Shown here piece after piece: positions 1 through 13,347 of a stretch of DNA of 64,000 bases. The DNA is from Astropecten irregularis (lineage: Eukaryota > Echinodermata > Asteroidea > Paxillosida > Astropectinidae): the NCBI GenBank assembly GCA_963971285.1, contig OZ020251.1, positions 4,712,001-4,776,000 of the forward strand, in the 5' to 3' direction. Below the pieces are notes generated by a model, which was not told the origin of the DNA, did no database searches, and worked only from the letters and a program-made list of their open reading frames with translations. Each line of letters opens with the position of its first letter. Position 1 is the stretch's first letter. Both the position numbers and the translations under genes were made by a program.

Positions 1-121
1 TTCAGATCTATGATCTAGACTGAAAATAAAAAGACACGCGTAATTTTGTTTTTCCTCAGTCTTTCCCAGAAATGAGCAGCCAGATTTCAAAGATCGATCG
101 TTTTCAAAATATTGGATTTGA

Positions 122-131
122 CAGCGCGCTG
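122..131. repeat. 10-bp palindrome CAGCGCGCTG in the A monomer (example)
   Basis: The only strongly GC-rich spot of the monomer. It is kept in most A copies, altered at the B join (cgcgggctgtc) and deleted in D2, where the loss of about 8 bp explains the 213-bp length. Confidence 0.85.
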
Positions 132-169
132 CCATATAATAATACACATACAGTTTAGAACGTCATAAC

Positions 170-185
170 ATGATTTATAAATCAT
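170..185. repeat. 16-bp perfect palindrome in the A monomer (example)
   Basis: ATGATTTATAAATCAT equals its own reverse complement. It recurs in almost every A monomer. D1 has a near-palindrome (atgatatataaatcat) and D2 breaks it with an extra base (gatataataaatcat). A DNA-binding or cruciform role is only a possibility. Confidence 0.9.
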
Positions 186-370
186 TACAGATTTCGCTAT
201 GCAGGGCGACTTCAGGTTCAAAAATTCAGATCTATGATCTAGACTGAAAATAAAAAGACACGTGTAATTTTGTTTTTCCTCAGTCTGCCCCAGAAATGAG
301 CAGCCAGATTTCACAGATCGTGTTCAAAATATAGGATTTGACCGCGGGCTGTCATATATAATGATACACA

Positions 371-916
371 AACTTATGGACGAAGGTGGAATCTAGACCG
401 CATCTTACTGACTATGACAAACATAATCCAGGACCATTTCATGTCACAACTCATTTTTTTCCACGCAGGCTCTATGGGCTTGCCTATAAGCGTGGCATGA
501 GCCAGTCGTCCGGCATAGTCTGTGAATTATGGTCAAGATCCCAGCCTTCGTAATATGGTTTGTACACGGGCTCATTGCTAAAGCGCGTTAGGATTTTTTA
601 GGAGGAGGTGGAATGTTTTCACTTGATTTCAGAAATGTTTTAAGTGATCGGTTTATGATTTTATGTTTTACTGCATTGCTTAGCGTGGGACGTTAGTGCG
701 AAGGACGAAATAAAAAATCGTGAAAAAAATAATTCTAACGGCCCAATAAGTGGGATTGCAGTAACCTCAAACTATTAGTCGTATGACCTATGAATGATGC
801 CTTGCAGCCCTACGTAGGATACGATGGGGGTACGATCGATCCTCGGGCTTCGTAAAATCGACCCTTTAGTGTGAATCACTTATAATATTTCATTGAGTTT
901 AGTATTCTAATTATAA
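371..916 (+). repeat. Block B, reference copy (unit 1)
   Basis: Non-monomer segment of about 546 bp found once per unit, 37 times in all. Monomer sequence stops after gatacaca and resumes at actcatacagtg, so B splits a monomer and ACAC lies at both joins. Inside are several inverted repeats: CCACGC with GCGTGG, CCTACGTAGG (809-818), GGGTACGAT with ATCGACCC (828-836/857-864), and AACACT-CATAC-AGTGTT across the right join (915-931). There are no terminal inverted repeats and no coding frame. Its origin is not recognised. It may be an old insertion that founded the unit. Confidence 0.85.
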
Positions 917-1806
917 CACTCATACAGTGTTGAGCGTAATAACATGATTTATAAATCATTACAGATTTCGCTATGCAGGGCGACTACAGGTTCAAAATTC
1001 AGATCTATGATCTGGACTGAAAATAAAAAGACACTTGTAATTTTGTTTTTCCTCAGTCTGCCCCAGAAATGAGCAGCCAGATTTCAAAGATCGTGTTCAA
1101 AATATAGGATTTGACCGCGCGCTGCCATATAATAATACACATACAGTTTAGAACGTCATAACATGATTCATAAATCATTACAGATTTCGCTATGCAGGGC
1201 GACTTGAGGTTCAAAAATTCAGATCTATGATCTAGACTGAAAATAAAAATACACGTGTAATTTTGTTTTTCCTCAGTCTGCCCCAGAAATGAGCAGCCAG
1301 ATTTCAAAGATCGTTTTCAAATATTGGATTTGACAGCGCGCTGCCATATAATAATACACATACAGTGTAGAACGTCATAACATGATTTATAAATCATTAC
1401 AGATTTCGCTATGCAGGGCGCCTCTAGGTTCAAAAATTCAGATCTATGATCTAGACTGAAAATAAAAAGACACGCGTAATTTTGTTTTTCCTCAGTCTTT
1501 CCCAGAAATGAGCAGCCAGATTTCAAAGATCGATCGTTTTCAAAATATTGGATTTGACAGCGCGCTGCCATATAATAATACACATACAGTTTAGAACGTC
1601 ATAACATGATTTATAAATCATTACAGATTTCGCTATGCAGGGCGACTTCAGGTTCAAAAATTCAGATCTATGATCTAGACTGAAAATAAAAAGACACGTG
1701 TAATTTTGTTTTTCCTCAGTCTGCCCCAGAAATGAGCAGCCAGATTTCACAGATCGTGTTCAAAATATAGGATTTGACCGCGGGCTGTCATATATAATGA
1801 TACACA
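371..1806 (+). repeat. Higher-order unit 1 (1,436 bp, B + 4 monomers)
   Basis: No D1 or D2 monomer; B is followed directly by an A monomer with the marker gactacagg and acacttgtaatt. It ends with a 443-bp A dimer (about 1317-1750) that carries GATCGATCG. B carries ttatggacg, shared only with units 2 and 9. Confidence 0.92.
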
Positions 1807-2799
1807 AACTTATGGACGAAGGTGGAATCTAGACCGCATCTTACTGACTATGACAAACATAATCCAGGACCATTTCATGTCACAACTCATTTTTTTCCAC
1901 GCAGGCTCTATGGGCTTGCCTATAAGCGTGGCATGAGCCAGTCGTCCGGCATAGTCTGTGAATTATGGTCAAGATCCCAGCCTTCGTAATATGGTTTGTA
2001 CACGGGCTCATTGCTAAAGCGCGTTAGGATTTTTTAGGAGGAGGTGGAATGTTTTCACTTGATTTCAGAAATGTTTTAAGTGATCGGTTTATGATTTTAT
2101 GTTTTACTGCATTGCTTAGCGTGGGACGTTAGTGCGAAGGACGAAATAAAAAATCGTGAAAAAAATAATTCTAACGGCCCAATAAGTGGGATTGCAGTAA
2201 CCTCAAACTATTAGTCGTATGACCTATGAATGATGCCTTGCAGCCCTACGTAGGATACGATGGGGGTACGATCGATCCTCGGGCTTCGTAAAATCGACCC
2301 TTTAGTGTGAATCACTTATAATATTTCATTGAGTTTAGTATTCTAATTATAACACTCATACAGTGTTGAGCGTAATAACATGATTTATAAATCATTACAG
2401 ATTTCGCTATGCAGGGCGACTACAGGTTCAAAATTCAGATCTATGATCTGGACTGAAAATAAAAAGACACTTGTAATTTTGTTTTTCCTCAGTCTGCCCC
2501 AGAAATGAGCAGCCAGATTTCAAAGATCGTGTTCAAAATATAGGATTTGACCGCGCGCTGCCATATAATAATACACATACAGTGTAGAACGTCCTAACAT
2601 GATTCATAAATCATTACAGATTTCGCTATGCAGGGCGAGTTCAGGTTCAAAAATTCAGATCTATGATCTAGACTGAAAATAAAAAGACACGTGTAATTTT
2701 GTTTTTCCTCAGTCTGCCACAGAAATGAGCAGCCAGATTTCAAAGATCGTGTTCAAAATATAGGATTTGACCGCGGGCTGTCATATATAATGATACACA
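1807..2799 (+). repeat. Higher-order unit 2 (993 bp, B + 2 monomers)
   Basis: Shortest unit class, seen again only as unit 9. The first 770 bp match unit 1. The second monomer carries cgtcctaacatgattcat, which recurs in unit 9. Confidence 0.92.
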
Positions 2800-4226
2800 A
2801 AGTTATGCACGAAGGTGGAATCTAGACCGCATCTTACTGACTATGACAAACATAATCCAGGACCATTTCATGTCACAACTCATTTTTTTCCACGCAGGCT
2901 CTATGGGCTTGCCTATAAGCGTGGCATGAGCCAGTCGTCCGGCATAGTCTGTGAATTATGGTCAAGATCCCAGCCTTCGTAATATGGTTTGTACACGGGC
3001 TCATTGCTAAAGCGCGTAAGGATTTTTTAGGGGGGAGGTGGAATGTTTCCACTTGATTTCAGAAATTTTTTAGGTGATCGGTTTATGATTTTATGTTTTA
3101 CGGCATTGCTTAGCGTGGGACGTTAGTGCGAAGGACGAAATAAAAAATCGTGAAAAAAATAATTCTAACGGCCCAATAAGTGGGACTGCAGTAACCTCAA
3201 ACTATTAGTCGTATGACCTATGAATGATGCCTTGCAGCCCAACGTAGGATACGATGGGGGTACGGTCGATCCTCGGGCTTCGTAAAATCGACCCTTTAGT
3301 GTGAATCACTTATAATATTTCATTGAGTTTAGTATTCTAATTATAACACTCATACAGTGTTGAGCGTAATAACATGATATATAAATGATAAGAGATTTTG
3401 CCTCGCAGGGGGACTTCAGGATTAGAAATTAAGATCGCTGATCTAGACTGAAAATAAAAAGACAAGTGCAATTGGAATTTTCCTCAGTTTGCCCCATAAT
3501 TGAGCAGCCAGATTTCAAAGATCGTTTTCAAAATATAGAATTAGACTGCCACATATAATACACATACAGTGTAGAACGTAATAACATGATATAATAAATC
3601 ATTACAGGTTTCCCTACGCAGAGCGACTTCAGGTTCAGCAATTCAGATCTATGACCTACACTGAAAATAAAAAGACACATGTAATTTTGTTTTTCCTGAG
3701 TTTGCCCGAGAAATGAGCAGCCAGATTTCACAGATCGTTTTCAAAATATTGGATTTGACAGCGCGCTGCCATATAATAATACACATACAGTTTAGAACGT
3801 CATAACATGATTTATAAATCATTACAGATTTCGCTATGCAGGGCGACTTGAGGTTCAAAAATTCAGATCTATGATCTAGACTGAAAATAAAAATACACGA
3901 GTAATTTTGTTTTTCCTCAGTCTGCCCCAGAAATGAGCAGCCAGATTTCAAAGATCGTTTTCAAATATTGGATTTGACAGCGCGCTGCCATATAATAATA
4001 CACATACAGTGTAGAACGTCATAACATGATTTATAAATCATTACAGATTTCGCTGTGCAGGGCGCCTCTAGTTTCAAAAATTCAGATCTATGATCTAGAC
4101 TGAAAATAAAAGGACACGCGTAATTTTGTTTTTCCTCAGTCTTTCCCAGAAATGAGCAGCCAGATTTCAAAGATCGTGTTCAAAATATAGGATTTGACCG
4201 CGGGCTGTCATATATAATGATACACA
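2800..4226 (+). repeat. Higher-order unit 3 (1,427 bp, B + D1 + D2 + 2 A)
   Basis: First unit with the D1/D2 pair (D2 about 3528-3731). B has the marker aagttatgcac, shared with units 10 and 11, and ccaacgtagg in place of the CCTACGTAGG palindrome. Confidence 0.92.
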
Positions 4227-5872
4227 AACTTATGCACGAAGGTGGAATCTAGACCGCATCTTACTCACTATGACAAACATAATACATGACCATTTCATGT
4301 CACGACTCATTTTTTTCCACGCAGGCTCTATGGGCTTGCCTATAAGCGTGGCATGAGCCAGTCGTCCGGCATTGTCTGTGAATTATGGTCAAGATCCCAG
4401 CCTTCGTAATATGGTTTGTACACGGGCTCATTGCTAAAGCGCGTTAGGATTTTTTAAGGGGGAGGTGGAATGTTTTCACTTGATTTCAGAAATGTTTTAG
4501 GTGATCGGTTTATGATTTTATGTTTTACTGCATTGCTTAGCGTGGGACGTTAGTGCGAAGGACGAAATAAAAAATCGTGAAAAAAATAATTCTAACGGCC
4601 CAATAAGTGGGACTGCAGTAACCTCAAACTATTAGTCGTATGACCTATGAATGATGCCTTGCAGCCCTACGTAGGATACGATGGGGGTACGATCGATCCT
4701 CGGGCTTCGTAAAATCGACCCTTTAGTGTGAATCACTTATAATATTTCATTGAGTTTAGTATTCTAATTATAACACTCATACAGTGTTGAGCGTAATAAC
4801 ATGATATATAAATCATTACAGATTTTGCTTCGCAGGGGGACTTCAGGATTAGAAATTAAGATCGCTGATCTAGACTGAAAATAAAAAGACAAGTGCAATT
4901 GGAATTTTCCTCAGTTTGCCCCATAATTGAGCAGCCAGATTTCAAAGATCGTTTTCAAAATATAGAATTAGACTGCCACATATAATACACATACAGTGTA
5001 GAACGTAATAACATGATATATAAATCATTACAGGTTTCGCTACGCAGAGCGACTTCAGGTTCAGCAATTCAGATCTATGACCTACACTGAAAATAAAAAG
5101 ACACGTGTAATTTTGTTTTTCCTGAGTATCCCCGAGAAATGAGCAGGCAGATTTCAAAGATCGTTTTCAAAATATTGGATTTGACAGCGCGCTGCCATAT
5201 AATAATACACATACAGTTTAGAACGTCATAACATGATTTATAAATCATTACAGATTTCGCTATGCAGGGCGACTTCAGGTTCAAAAATTCAGATCTATGA
5301 TCTAGACTGAAAATAAAAATACACGTGTAATTTTGTTTTTCCTCAGTCTGCCCGAGAAATGAGCAGCCAGATTTCAAAGATCGTGTTCAAAATATAGGAT
5401 TTGACCACGCGCTGCCATACAATAATACACATACAGTGTAGAACGTCATAACATGATTTATAAATCATTACAGATTTCGCTATGCAGGGCGACTTGAGGT
5501 TCAAAAATTCAGATCTATGATCTAGACTGAAAATAAAAATACACGAGTAATTTTGTTTTTCCTCAGTCTGCCCCAGAAATGAGCAGCCAGATTTCAAAGA
5601 TCGTTTTCAAATATTGGATTTGACAGCGCGCTGCCATATAATAATACACATACAGTGTAGAACGTCATAACATGATTTATAAATCATTACAGATTTTGCT
5701 GTGCAGGGCGCCTCTAGTTTCAAAAATTCAGATCTATGATCTAGACTGAAAATAAAAGGACACGCGTAATTTTGTTTTTCCTCAGTCTTTCCCAGAAATG
5801 AGCAGCCAGATTTCAAAGATCGTGTTCAAAATATAGGATTTGACCGCGGGCTGTCATATATAATGATACACA
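4227..5872 (+). repeat. Higher-order unit 4 (1,646 bp)
   Basis: First of four successive units of identical length. B has cttactcactatg and cacgactcat, shared only with unit 5, and aatacatgacc, shared with units 5-8. Its tail (aggacacgcg) differs from the tails of units 5-7 but matches unit 3. Confidence 0.92.
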
Positions 5873-7518
5873 AACTTATGCACGAAGGTGGAATCTAGAC
5901 CGCATCTTACTCACTATGACAAACATAATACATGACCATTTCATGTCACGACTCATTTTTTTCCACGCAGGCTCTATGGGCTTGCCTATAAGCGTGGCAT
6001 GAGCCAGTCGTCCGGCATTGTCTGTGAATTATGGTCAAGATCCCAGCCTTCGTAATATGGTTTGTACACGGGCTCATTGCTAAAGCGCGTTAGGATTTTT
6101 TAAGGGGGAGGTGGAATGTTTTCACTTGATTTCAGAAATGTTTTAGGTGATCGGTTTATGATTTTATGTTTTACTGCATTGCTTAGCGTGGGACGTTAGT
6201 GCGAAGGACGAAATAAAAAATCGTGAAAAAAATAATTCTAACGGCCCAATAAGTGGGACTGCAGTAACCTCAAACTATTAGTCGTATGACCTATGAATGA
6301 TGCCTTGCAGCCCTACGTAGGATACGATGGGGGTACGATCGATCCTCGGGCTTCGTAAAATCGACCCTTTAGTGTGAATCACTTATAATATTTCATTGAG
6401 TTTAGTATTCTAATTATAACACTCATACAGTGTTGAGCGTAATAACATGATATATAAATCATTACAGATTTTGCTTCGCAGGGGGACTTCAGGATTAGAA
6501 ATTAAGATCGCTGATCTAGACTGAAAATAAAAAGACAAGTGCAATTGGAATTTTCCTCAGTTTGCCCCATAATTGAGCAGCCAGATTTCAAAGATCGTTT
6601 TCAAAATATAGAGTTAGACTGCCACATATAATACACATACAGTGTAGAACGTAATAACATGATATATAAATCATTACAGGTTTCGCTACGCAGAGCGACT
6701 TCAGGTTCAGCAATTCAGATCTATGACCTACACTGAAAATAAAAAGACACGTGTAATTTTGTTTTTCCTGAGTATCCCCGAGAAATGAGCAGGCAGATTT
6801 CAAAGATCGTTTTCAAAATATTGGATTTGACAGCGCGCTGCCATATAATAATACACATACAGTTTAGAACGTCATAACATGATTTATAAATCATTACAGA
6901 TTTCGCTATGCAGGGCGACTTCAGGTTCAAAAATTCAGATCTATGATCTAGACTGAAAATAAAAATACACGTGTAATTTTGTTTTTCCTCAGTCTGCCCG
7001 AGAAATGAGCAGCCAGATTTCAAAGATCGTTTTCAAATATTGGATTTGACAGCGCGCTGCCATATAATAATACACATACAGTTTAGAACGTCATAACATG
7101 ATTTATAAATCATTACAGATTTCGCTATGCAGGGCGACTTCAGGTTCAAAAATTCAGATCTATGATCTAGACTGAAAATAAAAAGACACGTGTCATTTTG
7201 TTTTTTCTCAGTCTGCCCCAGAAATGAGCAGCCAGATTTCAAAGATCGTGTTCAAAATATAGGATTTGACCACGCGCTGCCATACAATAATACACATACA
7301 GTGTAGAACGTCATAACATGATTTATAAATCATTACAGATTTCGCTATGCAGGGAAACTTCAGGTTCAAAAATTCAGATCTATGATCTAGACTGAAAATA
7401 AAAAGACACGTGTAATTTTGTATTTCCTCAGTCTGCCCCAGAAATGAGCAGCCAGATTTCAAAGATCGTGTTCAAAATATAGGATTTGACCGCGGGCTGT
7501 CATATATAATGATACACA
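5873..7518 (+). repeat. Higher-order unit 5 (1,646 bp)
   Basis: B is like unit 4. The last two A monomers are of the unit 6/7 type (gacacgtgtcattttg; gcagggaaacttcagg). It therefore joins a unit-4-like front to a unit-6-like tail. Confidence 0.92.
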
Positions 7519-9164
7519 AACTTATGCACGAAGGTGGAATCTAGACCGCATCTTACTGACTATGACAAACATAATACATGACCATTTCATGTCACAACTC
7601 ATTTTTTTCCACGCAGGCTCTATGGGCTTGCCTATAAGCGTGGCATGAGCCAGTCGTCCGGCATAGTCTGTGAATTATGGTCAAGATCCCAGCCTTCGTA
7701 ATATGGTTTGTACACGGGCTCAGTGCTAAAGCGCGTTAGGATTTTTTAAGGGGGAGGTGGAATGTTTTCACTTGATTTCAGAAATGTTTTAGGTGATCGG
7801 TTTATGATTTTATGTTTTACTGCATTGCTTAGCGTGGGACGTTAGTGCGAAGGACGAAATAAAAAATCGTGAAAAAAATAATTCTAACGGCCCAATAAGT
7901 GGGACTGCAGTAACCTCAAACTATTAGTCGTATGACCTATGAATGATGCCTTGCAGCCCTACGTAGGATACGATGGGGGTACGATCGATCCTCGGGCTTC
8001 GTAAAATCGACCCTTTAGTGTGAATCACTTATAATATTTCATTGAGTTTAGTATTCTAATTATAACACTCATACAGTGTTGAGCGTAATAACATGATATA
8101 TAAATCATTACAGATTTTGCTTCGCAGGGGGACTTCAGGATTAGAAATTAAGATCGCTGATCTAGACTGAAAATAAAAAGACAAGTGCAATTGGAATTTT
8201 CCTCAGTTTGCCCCATAATTGAGCAGCCAGATTTCAAAGATCGTTTTCAAAATATAGAATTAGACTGCCACATATAATACACATACAGTGTAGAACGTAA
8301 TAACATGATATATAAATCATTACAGGTTTCGCTACGCAGAGCGACTTCAGGTTCAGCAATTCAGATCTATGACCTACACTGAAAATAAAAAGACACGTGT
8401 AATTTTGTTTTTCCTGAGTATCCCCGAGAAATGAGCAGGCAGATTTCAAAGATCGTTTTCAAAATATTGGATTTGACAGCGCGCTGCCATATAATAATAC
8501 ACATACAGTTTAGAACGTCATAACATGATTTATAAATCATTACAGATTTCGCTATGCAGGGCGACTTCAGGTTCAAAAATTCAGATCTATGATCTAGACT
8601 GAAAATAAAAATACACGTGTAATTTTGTTTTTCCTCAGTCTGCCCGAGAAATGAGCAGCCAGATTTCAAAGATCGTTTTCAAATATTGGATTTGACAGCG
8701 CGCTGCCATATAATAATACACATACAGTTTAGAACGTCATAACATGATTTATAAATCATTACAGATTTCGCTATGCAGGGCGACTTCAGGTTCAAAAATT
8801 CAGATCTATGATCTAGACTGAAAATAAAAAGACACGTGTCATTTTGTTTTTTCTCAGTCTGCCCCAGAAATGAGCAGCCAGATTTCAAAGATCGTGTTCA
8901 AAATATAGGATTTGACCACGCGCTGCCATACAATAATACACATACAGTGTAGAACGTCATAACATGATTTATAAATCATTACAGATTTCGCTATGCAGGG
9001 AAACTTCAGGTTCAAAAATTCAGATCTATGATCTAGACTGAAAATAAAAAGACACGTGTAATTTTGTATTTCCTCAGTCTGCCCCAGAAATGAGCAGCCA
9101 GATTTCAAAGATCGTGTTCAAAATATAGGATTTGACCGCGGGCTGTCATATATAATGATACACA
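7519..9164 (+). repeat. Higher-order unit 6 (1,646 bp)
   Basis: Practically the same sequence as unit 7. B has gctcagtgctaaag, shared with units 7 and 8 only. Confidence 0.92.
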
Positions 9165-10810
9165 AACTTATGCACGAAGGTGGAATCTAGACCGCATCTT
9201 ACTGACTATGACAAACATAATACATGACCATTTCATGTCACAACTCATTTTTTTCCACGCAGGCTCTATGGGCTTGCCTATAAGCGTGGCATGAGCCAGT
9301 CGTCCGGCATAGTCTGTGAATTATGGTCAAGATCCCAGCCTTCGTAATATGGTTTGTACACGGGCTCAGTGCTAAAGCGCGTTAGGATTTTTTAAGGGGG
9401 AGGTGGAATGTTTTCACTTGATTTCAGAAATGTTTTAGGTGATCGGTTTATGATTTTATGTTTTACTGCATTGCTTAGCGTGGGACGTTAGTGCGAAGGA
9501 CGAAATAAAAAATCGTGAAAAAAATAATTCTAACGGCCCAATAAGTGGGACTGCAGTAACCTCAAACTATTAGTCGTATGACCTATGAATGATGCCTTGC
9601 AGCCCTACGTAGGATACGATGGGGGTACGATCGATCCTCGGGCTTCGTAAAATCGACCCTTTAGTGTGAATCACTTATAATATTTCATTGAGTTTAGTAT
9701 TCTAATTATAACACTCATACAGTGTTGAGCGTAATAACATGATATATAAATCATTACAGATTTTGCTTCGCAGGGGGACTTCAGGATTAGAAATTAAGAT
9801 CGCTGATCTAGACTGAAAATAAAAAGACAAGTGCAATTGGAATTTTCCTCAGTTTGCCCCATAATTGAGCAGCCAGATTTCAAAGATCGTTTTCAAAATA
9901 TAGAATTAGACTGCCACATATAATACACATACAGTGTAGAACGTAATAACATGATATATAAATCATTACAGGTTTCGCTACGCAGAGCGACTTCAGGTTC
10001 AGCAATTCAGATCTATGACCTACACTGAAAATAAAAAGACACGTGTAATTTTGTTTTTCCTGAGTATCCCCGAGAAATGAGCAGGCAGATTTCAAAGATC
10101 GTTTTCAAAATATTGGATTTGACAGCGCGCTGCCATATAATAATACACATACAGTTTAGAACGTCATAACATGATTTATAAATCATTACAGATTTCGCTA
10201 TGCAGGGCGACTTCAGGTTCAAAAATTCAGATCTATGATCTAGACTGAAAATAAAAATACACGTGTAATTTTGTTTTTCCTCAGTCTGCCCGAGAAATGA
10301 GCAGCCAGATTTCAAAGATCGTTTTCAAATATTGGATTTGACAGCGCGCTGCCATATAATAATACACATACAGTTTAGAACGTCATAACATGATTTATAA
10401 ATCATTACAGATTTCGCTATGCAGGGCGACTTCAGGTTCAAAAATTCAGATCTATGATCTAGACTGAAAATAAAAAGACACGTGTCATTTTGTTTTTTCT
10501 CAGTCTGCCCCAGAAATGAGCAGCCAGATTTCAAAGATCGTGTTCAAAATATAGGATTTGACCACGCGCTGCCATACAATAATACACATACAGTGTAGAA
10601 CGTCATAACATGATTTATAAATCATTACAGATTTCGCTATGCAGGGAAACTTCAGGTTCAAAAATTCAGATCTATGATCTAGACTGAAAATAAAAAGACA
10701 CGTGTAATTTTGTATTTCCTCAGTCTGCCCCAGAAATGAGCAGCCAGATTTCAAAGATCGTGTTCAAAATATAGGATTTGACCGCGGGCTGTCATATATA
10801 ATGATACACA
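9165..10810 (+). repeat. Higher-order unit 7 (1,646 bp)
   Basis: Near-perfect copy of unit 6; every monomer lies at an offset of exactly 1,646. This is the most recent duplication visible on the left side. Confidence 0.92.
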
Positions 10811-13347
10811 AACTTATGCACGAAGGTGGAATCTAGACCGCATCTTACTGACTATGACAAACATAATACATGACCATTTCATGTCACAACTCATTTTTTT
10901 CCACGCAGGCTCTATGGGCTTGCCTATAAGCGTGGCATGAGCCAGTCGTCCGGCATAGTCTGTGAATTATGGTCAAGATCCCAGCCTTCGTAATATGGTT
11001 TGTACACGGGCTCAGTGCTAAAGCGCGTTAGGATTTTTTAAGGGGGAGGTGGAATGTTTTCACTTGATTTCAGAAATGTTTTAGGTGATCGGTTTATGAT
11101 TTTATGTTTTACTGCATTGCTTAGCGTGGGACGTTAGTGCGAAGGACGAAATAAAAAATCGTGAAAAAAATAATTCTAACGGCCCAATAAGTGGGACTGC
11201 AGTAACCTCAAACTATTAGTCGTATGACCTATGAATGATGCCTTGCAGCCCTACGTAGGATACGATGGGGGTACGATCGATCCTCGGGCTTCGTAAAATC
11301 GACCCTTTAGTGTGAATCACTTATAATATTTCATTGAGTTTAGTATTCTAATTATAACACTCATACAGTGTTGAGCGTAATAACATGATATATAAATCAT
11401 TACAGATTTTGCTTCGCAGGGGGACTTCAGAATTAGAAATTAAGATCGCTGATCTAGACTGAAAATAAAAAGACAAGTGCAATTGGAATTTTCCTCAGTT
11501 TGCCCCATAATTGAGCAGCCAGATTTCAAAGATCGTTTTCAAAATATAGAATTAGACTGCCACATATAATACACATACAGTGTAGAACGTAATAACATGA
11601 TATAATAAATCATTACAGGTTTCCCTACGCAGAGCGACTTCAGGTTCAGCAATTCAGATCTATGACCTACACTGAAAATAAAAAGACACGTGTAATTTTG
11701 TTTTTCCTGAGTTTGCCCGAGAAATGAGCAGCCAGATTTCACAGATCGTTTTCAAAATATTGGATTTGACAGCGCGCTGCCATATAATAATACACATACA
11801 GTTTAGAACGTCATAACATGATTTATAAATCATTACAGATTTCGCTATGCAGGGCGACTTGAGGTTCAAAAATTCAGATCTATGATCTAGACTGAAAATA
11901 AAAATACACGTGTAATTTTGTTTTTCCTCAGTCTGCCCCAGAAATGAGCAGCCAGATTTCAAAGATCGTTTTCAAATATTGGATTTGACAGCGCGCTGCC
12001 ATATAATAATACACATACAGTGTAGAACGTCATAACATGATTTATAAATCATTACAGATTTCGCTATGCAGGGCGCCTCTAGGTTCAAAAATTCAGATCT
12101 ATGATCTAGACTGAAAATAAAAAGACACGCGTAATTTTGTTTTTTCTCAGTCTTTCCCAGAAATGAGGAGCCAGATTTCAAAGATCGATCGTTTTCAAAA
12201 TATTGGATTTGACAGCGCGCTGCCATATAATAATACACATACAGTTTAGAACGTCATAACATGATTTATAAATCATTACAGATTTCGCTATGCAGGGCGA
12301 CTTCAGGTTCAAAAATTCAGATCTATGATCTAGACTGAAAATAAAAAGACACGTGTAATTTTGTTTTTCCTCAGTCTGCCCCAGAAATGAGCAGCCAGAT
12401 TTCAAAGATCGTTTTCAAATATTGGATTTGACAGCGCGCTGCCATATAATAATACACATACAGTGTAGAACGTCATAACATGATTTATAAATCATTACAG
12501 ATTTCGCTATGCAGGGCGCCTCTAGGTTCAAAAATTCAGATCTATGATCTAGACTGAAAATAAAAAGACACGCGTAATTTTGTTTTTCCTCAGTCTTTCC
12601 CAGAAATGAGGAGCCAGATTTCAAAGATCGATCGTTTTCAAAATATTGGATTTGACAGCGCGCTGCCATATAATAATACACATACAGTTTAGAACGTCAT
12701 AACATGATTTATAAATCATTACAGATTTCGCTATGCAGGGCGACTTGAGGTTCAAAAATTCAGATCTATGATCTAGACTGAAAATAAAAATACACGTGTA
12801 ATTTTGTTTTTCCTCAGTCTGCCCCAGAAATGAGCAGCCAGATTTCAAAGATCGTTTTCAAATATTGGATTTGACAGCGCGCTGCCATATAATAATACAC
12901 ATACAGTGTAGAACGTCATAACATGATTTATAAATCATTACAGATTTCGCTATGCAGGGCGCCTCTAGGTTCAAAAATTCAGATCTATGATCTAGACTGA
13001 AAATAAAAAGACACGCGTAATTTTGTTTTTCCTCAGTCTTTCCCAGAAATGAGGAGCCAGATTTCAAAGATCGATCGTTTTCAAAATATTGGATTTGACA
13101 GCGCGCTGCCATATAATAATACACATACAGTTTAGAACGTCATAACATGATTTATAAATCATTACAGATTTCGCTATGCAGGGCGACTTCAGGTTCAAAA
13201 ATTCAGATCTATGATCTAGACTGAAAATAAAAAGACACGTGTAATTTTGTTTTTCCTCAGTCTGCCCCAGAAATGAGCAGCCAGATTTCAAAGATCGTGT
13301 TCAAAATATAGGATTTGACCGCGGGCTGTCATATATAATGATACACA
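10811..13347 (+). repeat. Higher-order unit 8 (2,537 bp, B + 9 monomers)
   Basis: Longest unit. The B block is of the unit 6/7 type, then D1, D2 (about 11539-11742), one A and a 443-bp A dimer present three times in tandem (starts near 11972, 12415 and 12858). The dimer is single in unit 1. Confidence 0.92.

Larger units (their letters stand above)
1..370 (+). repeat. Partial unit: monomers before unit 1
   Basis: Tail of a unit whose B block lies outside the window. It contains the last A monomers, including one with the GATCGATCG micro-duplication (91-99). It is the same sequence as 1437-1806, so units 0 and 1 ended alike. Confidence 0.9.

Noticed and set aside
1..370. Hammerhead ribozyme in the satellite monomer (minus strand CTGAAGTCGCC...GCGAAAT)
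   Set aside because: The core needs CTGANGA; the last A is T here, the putative stem is 3 bp, and D1 monomers break it. CTGAGGA elsewhere in the monomer has no adjacent stem II.
1..370. tRNA-type B box (aggttcaaaaattc) suggesting a SINE origin of the monomer
   Set aside because: The match to GGTTCGANTCC is partial and no A box lies at the right distance.
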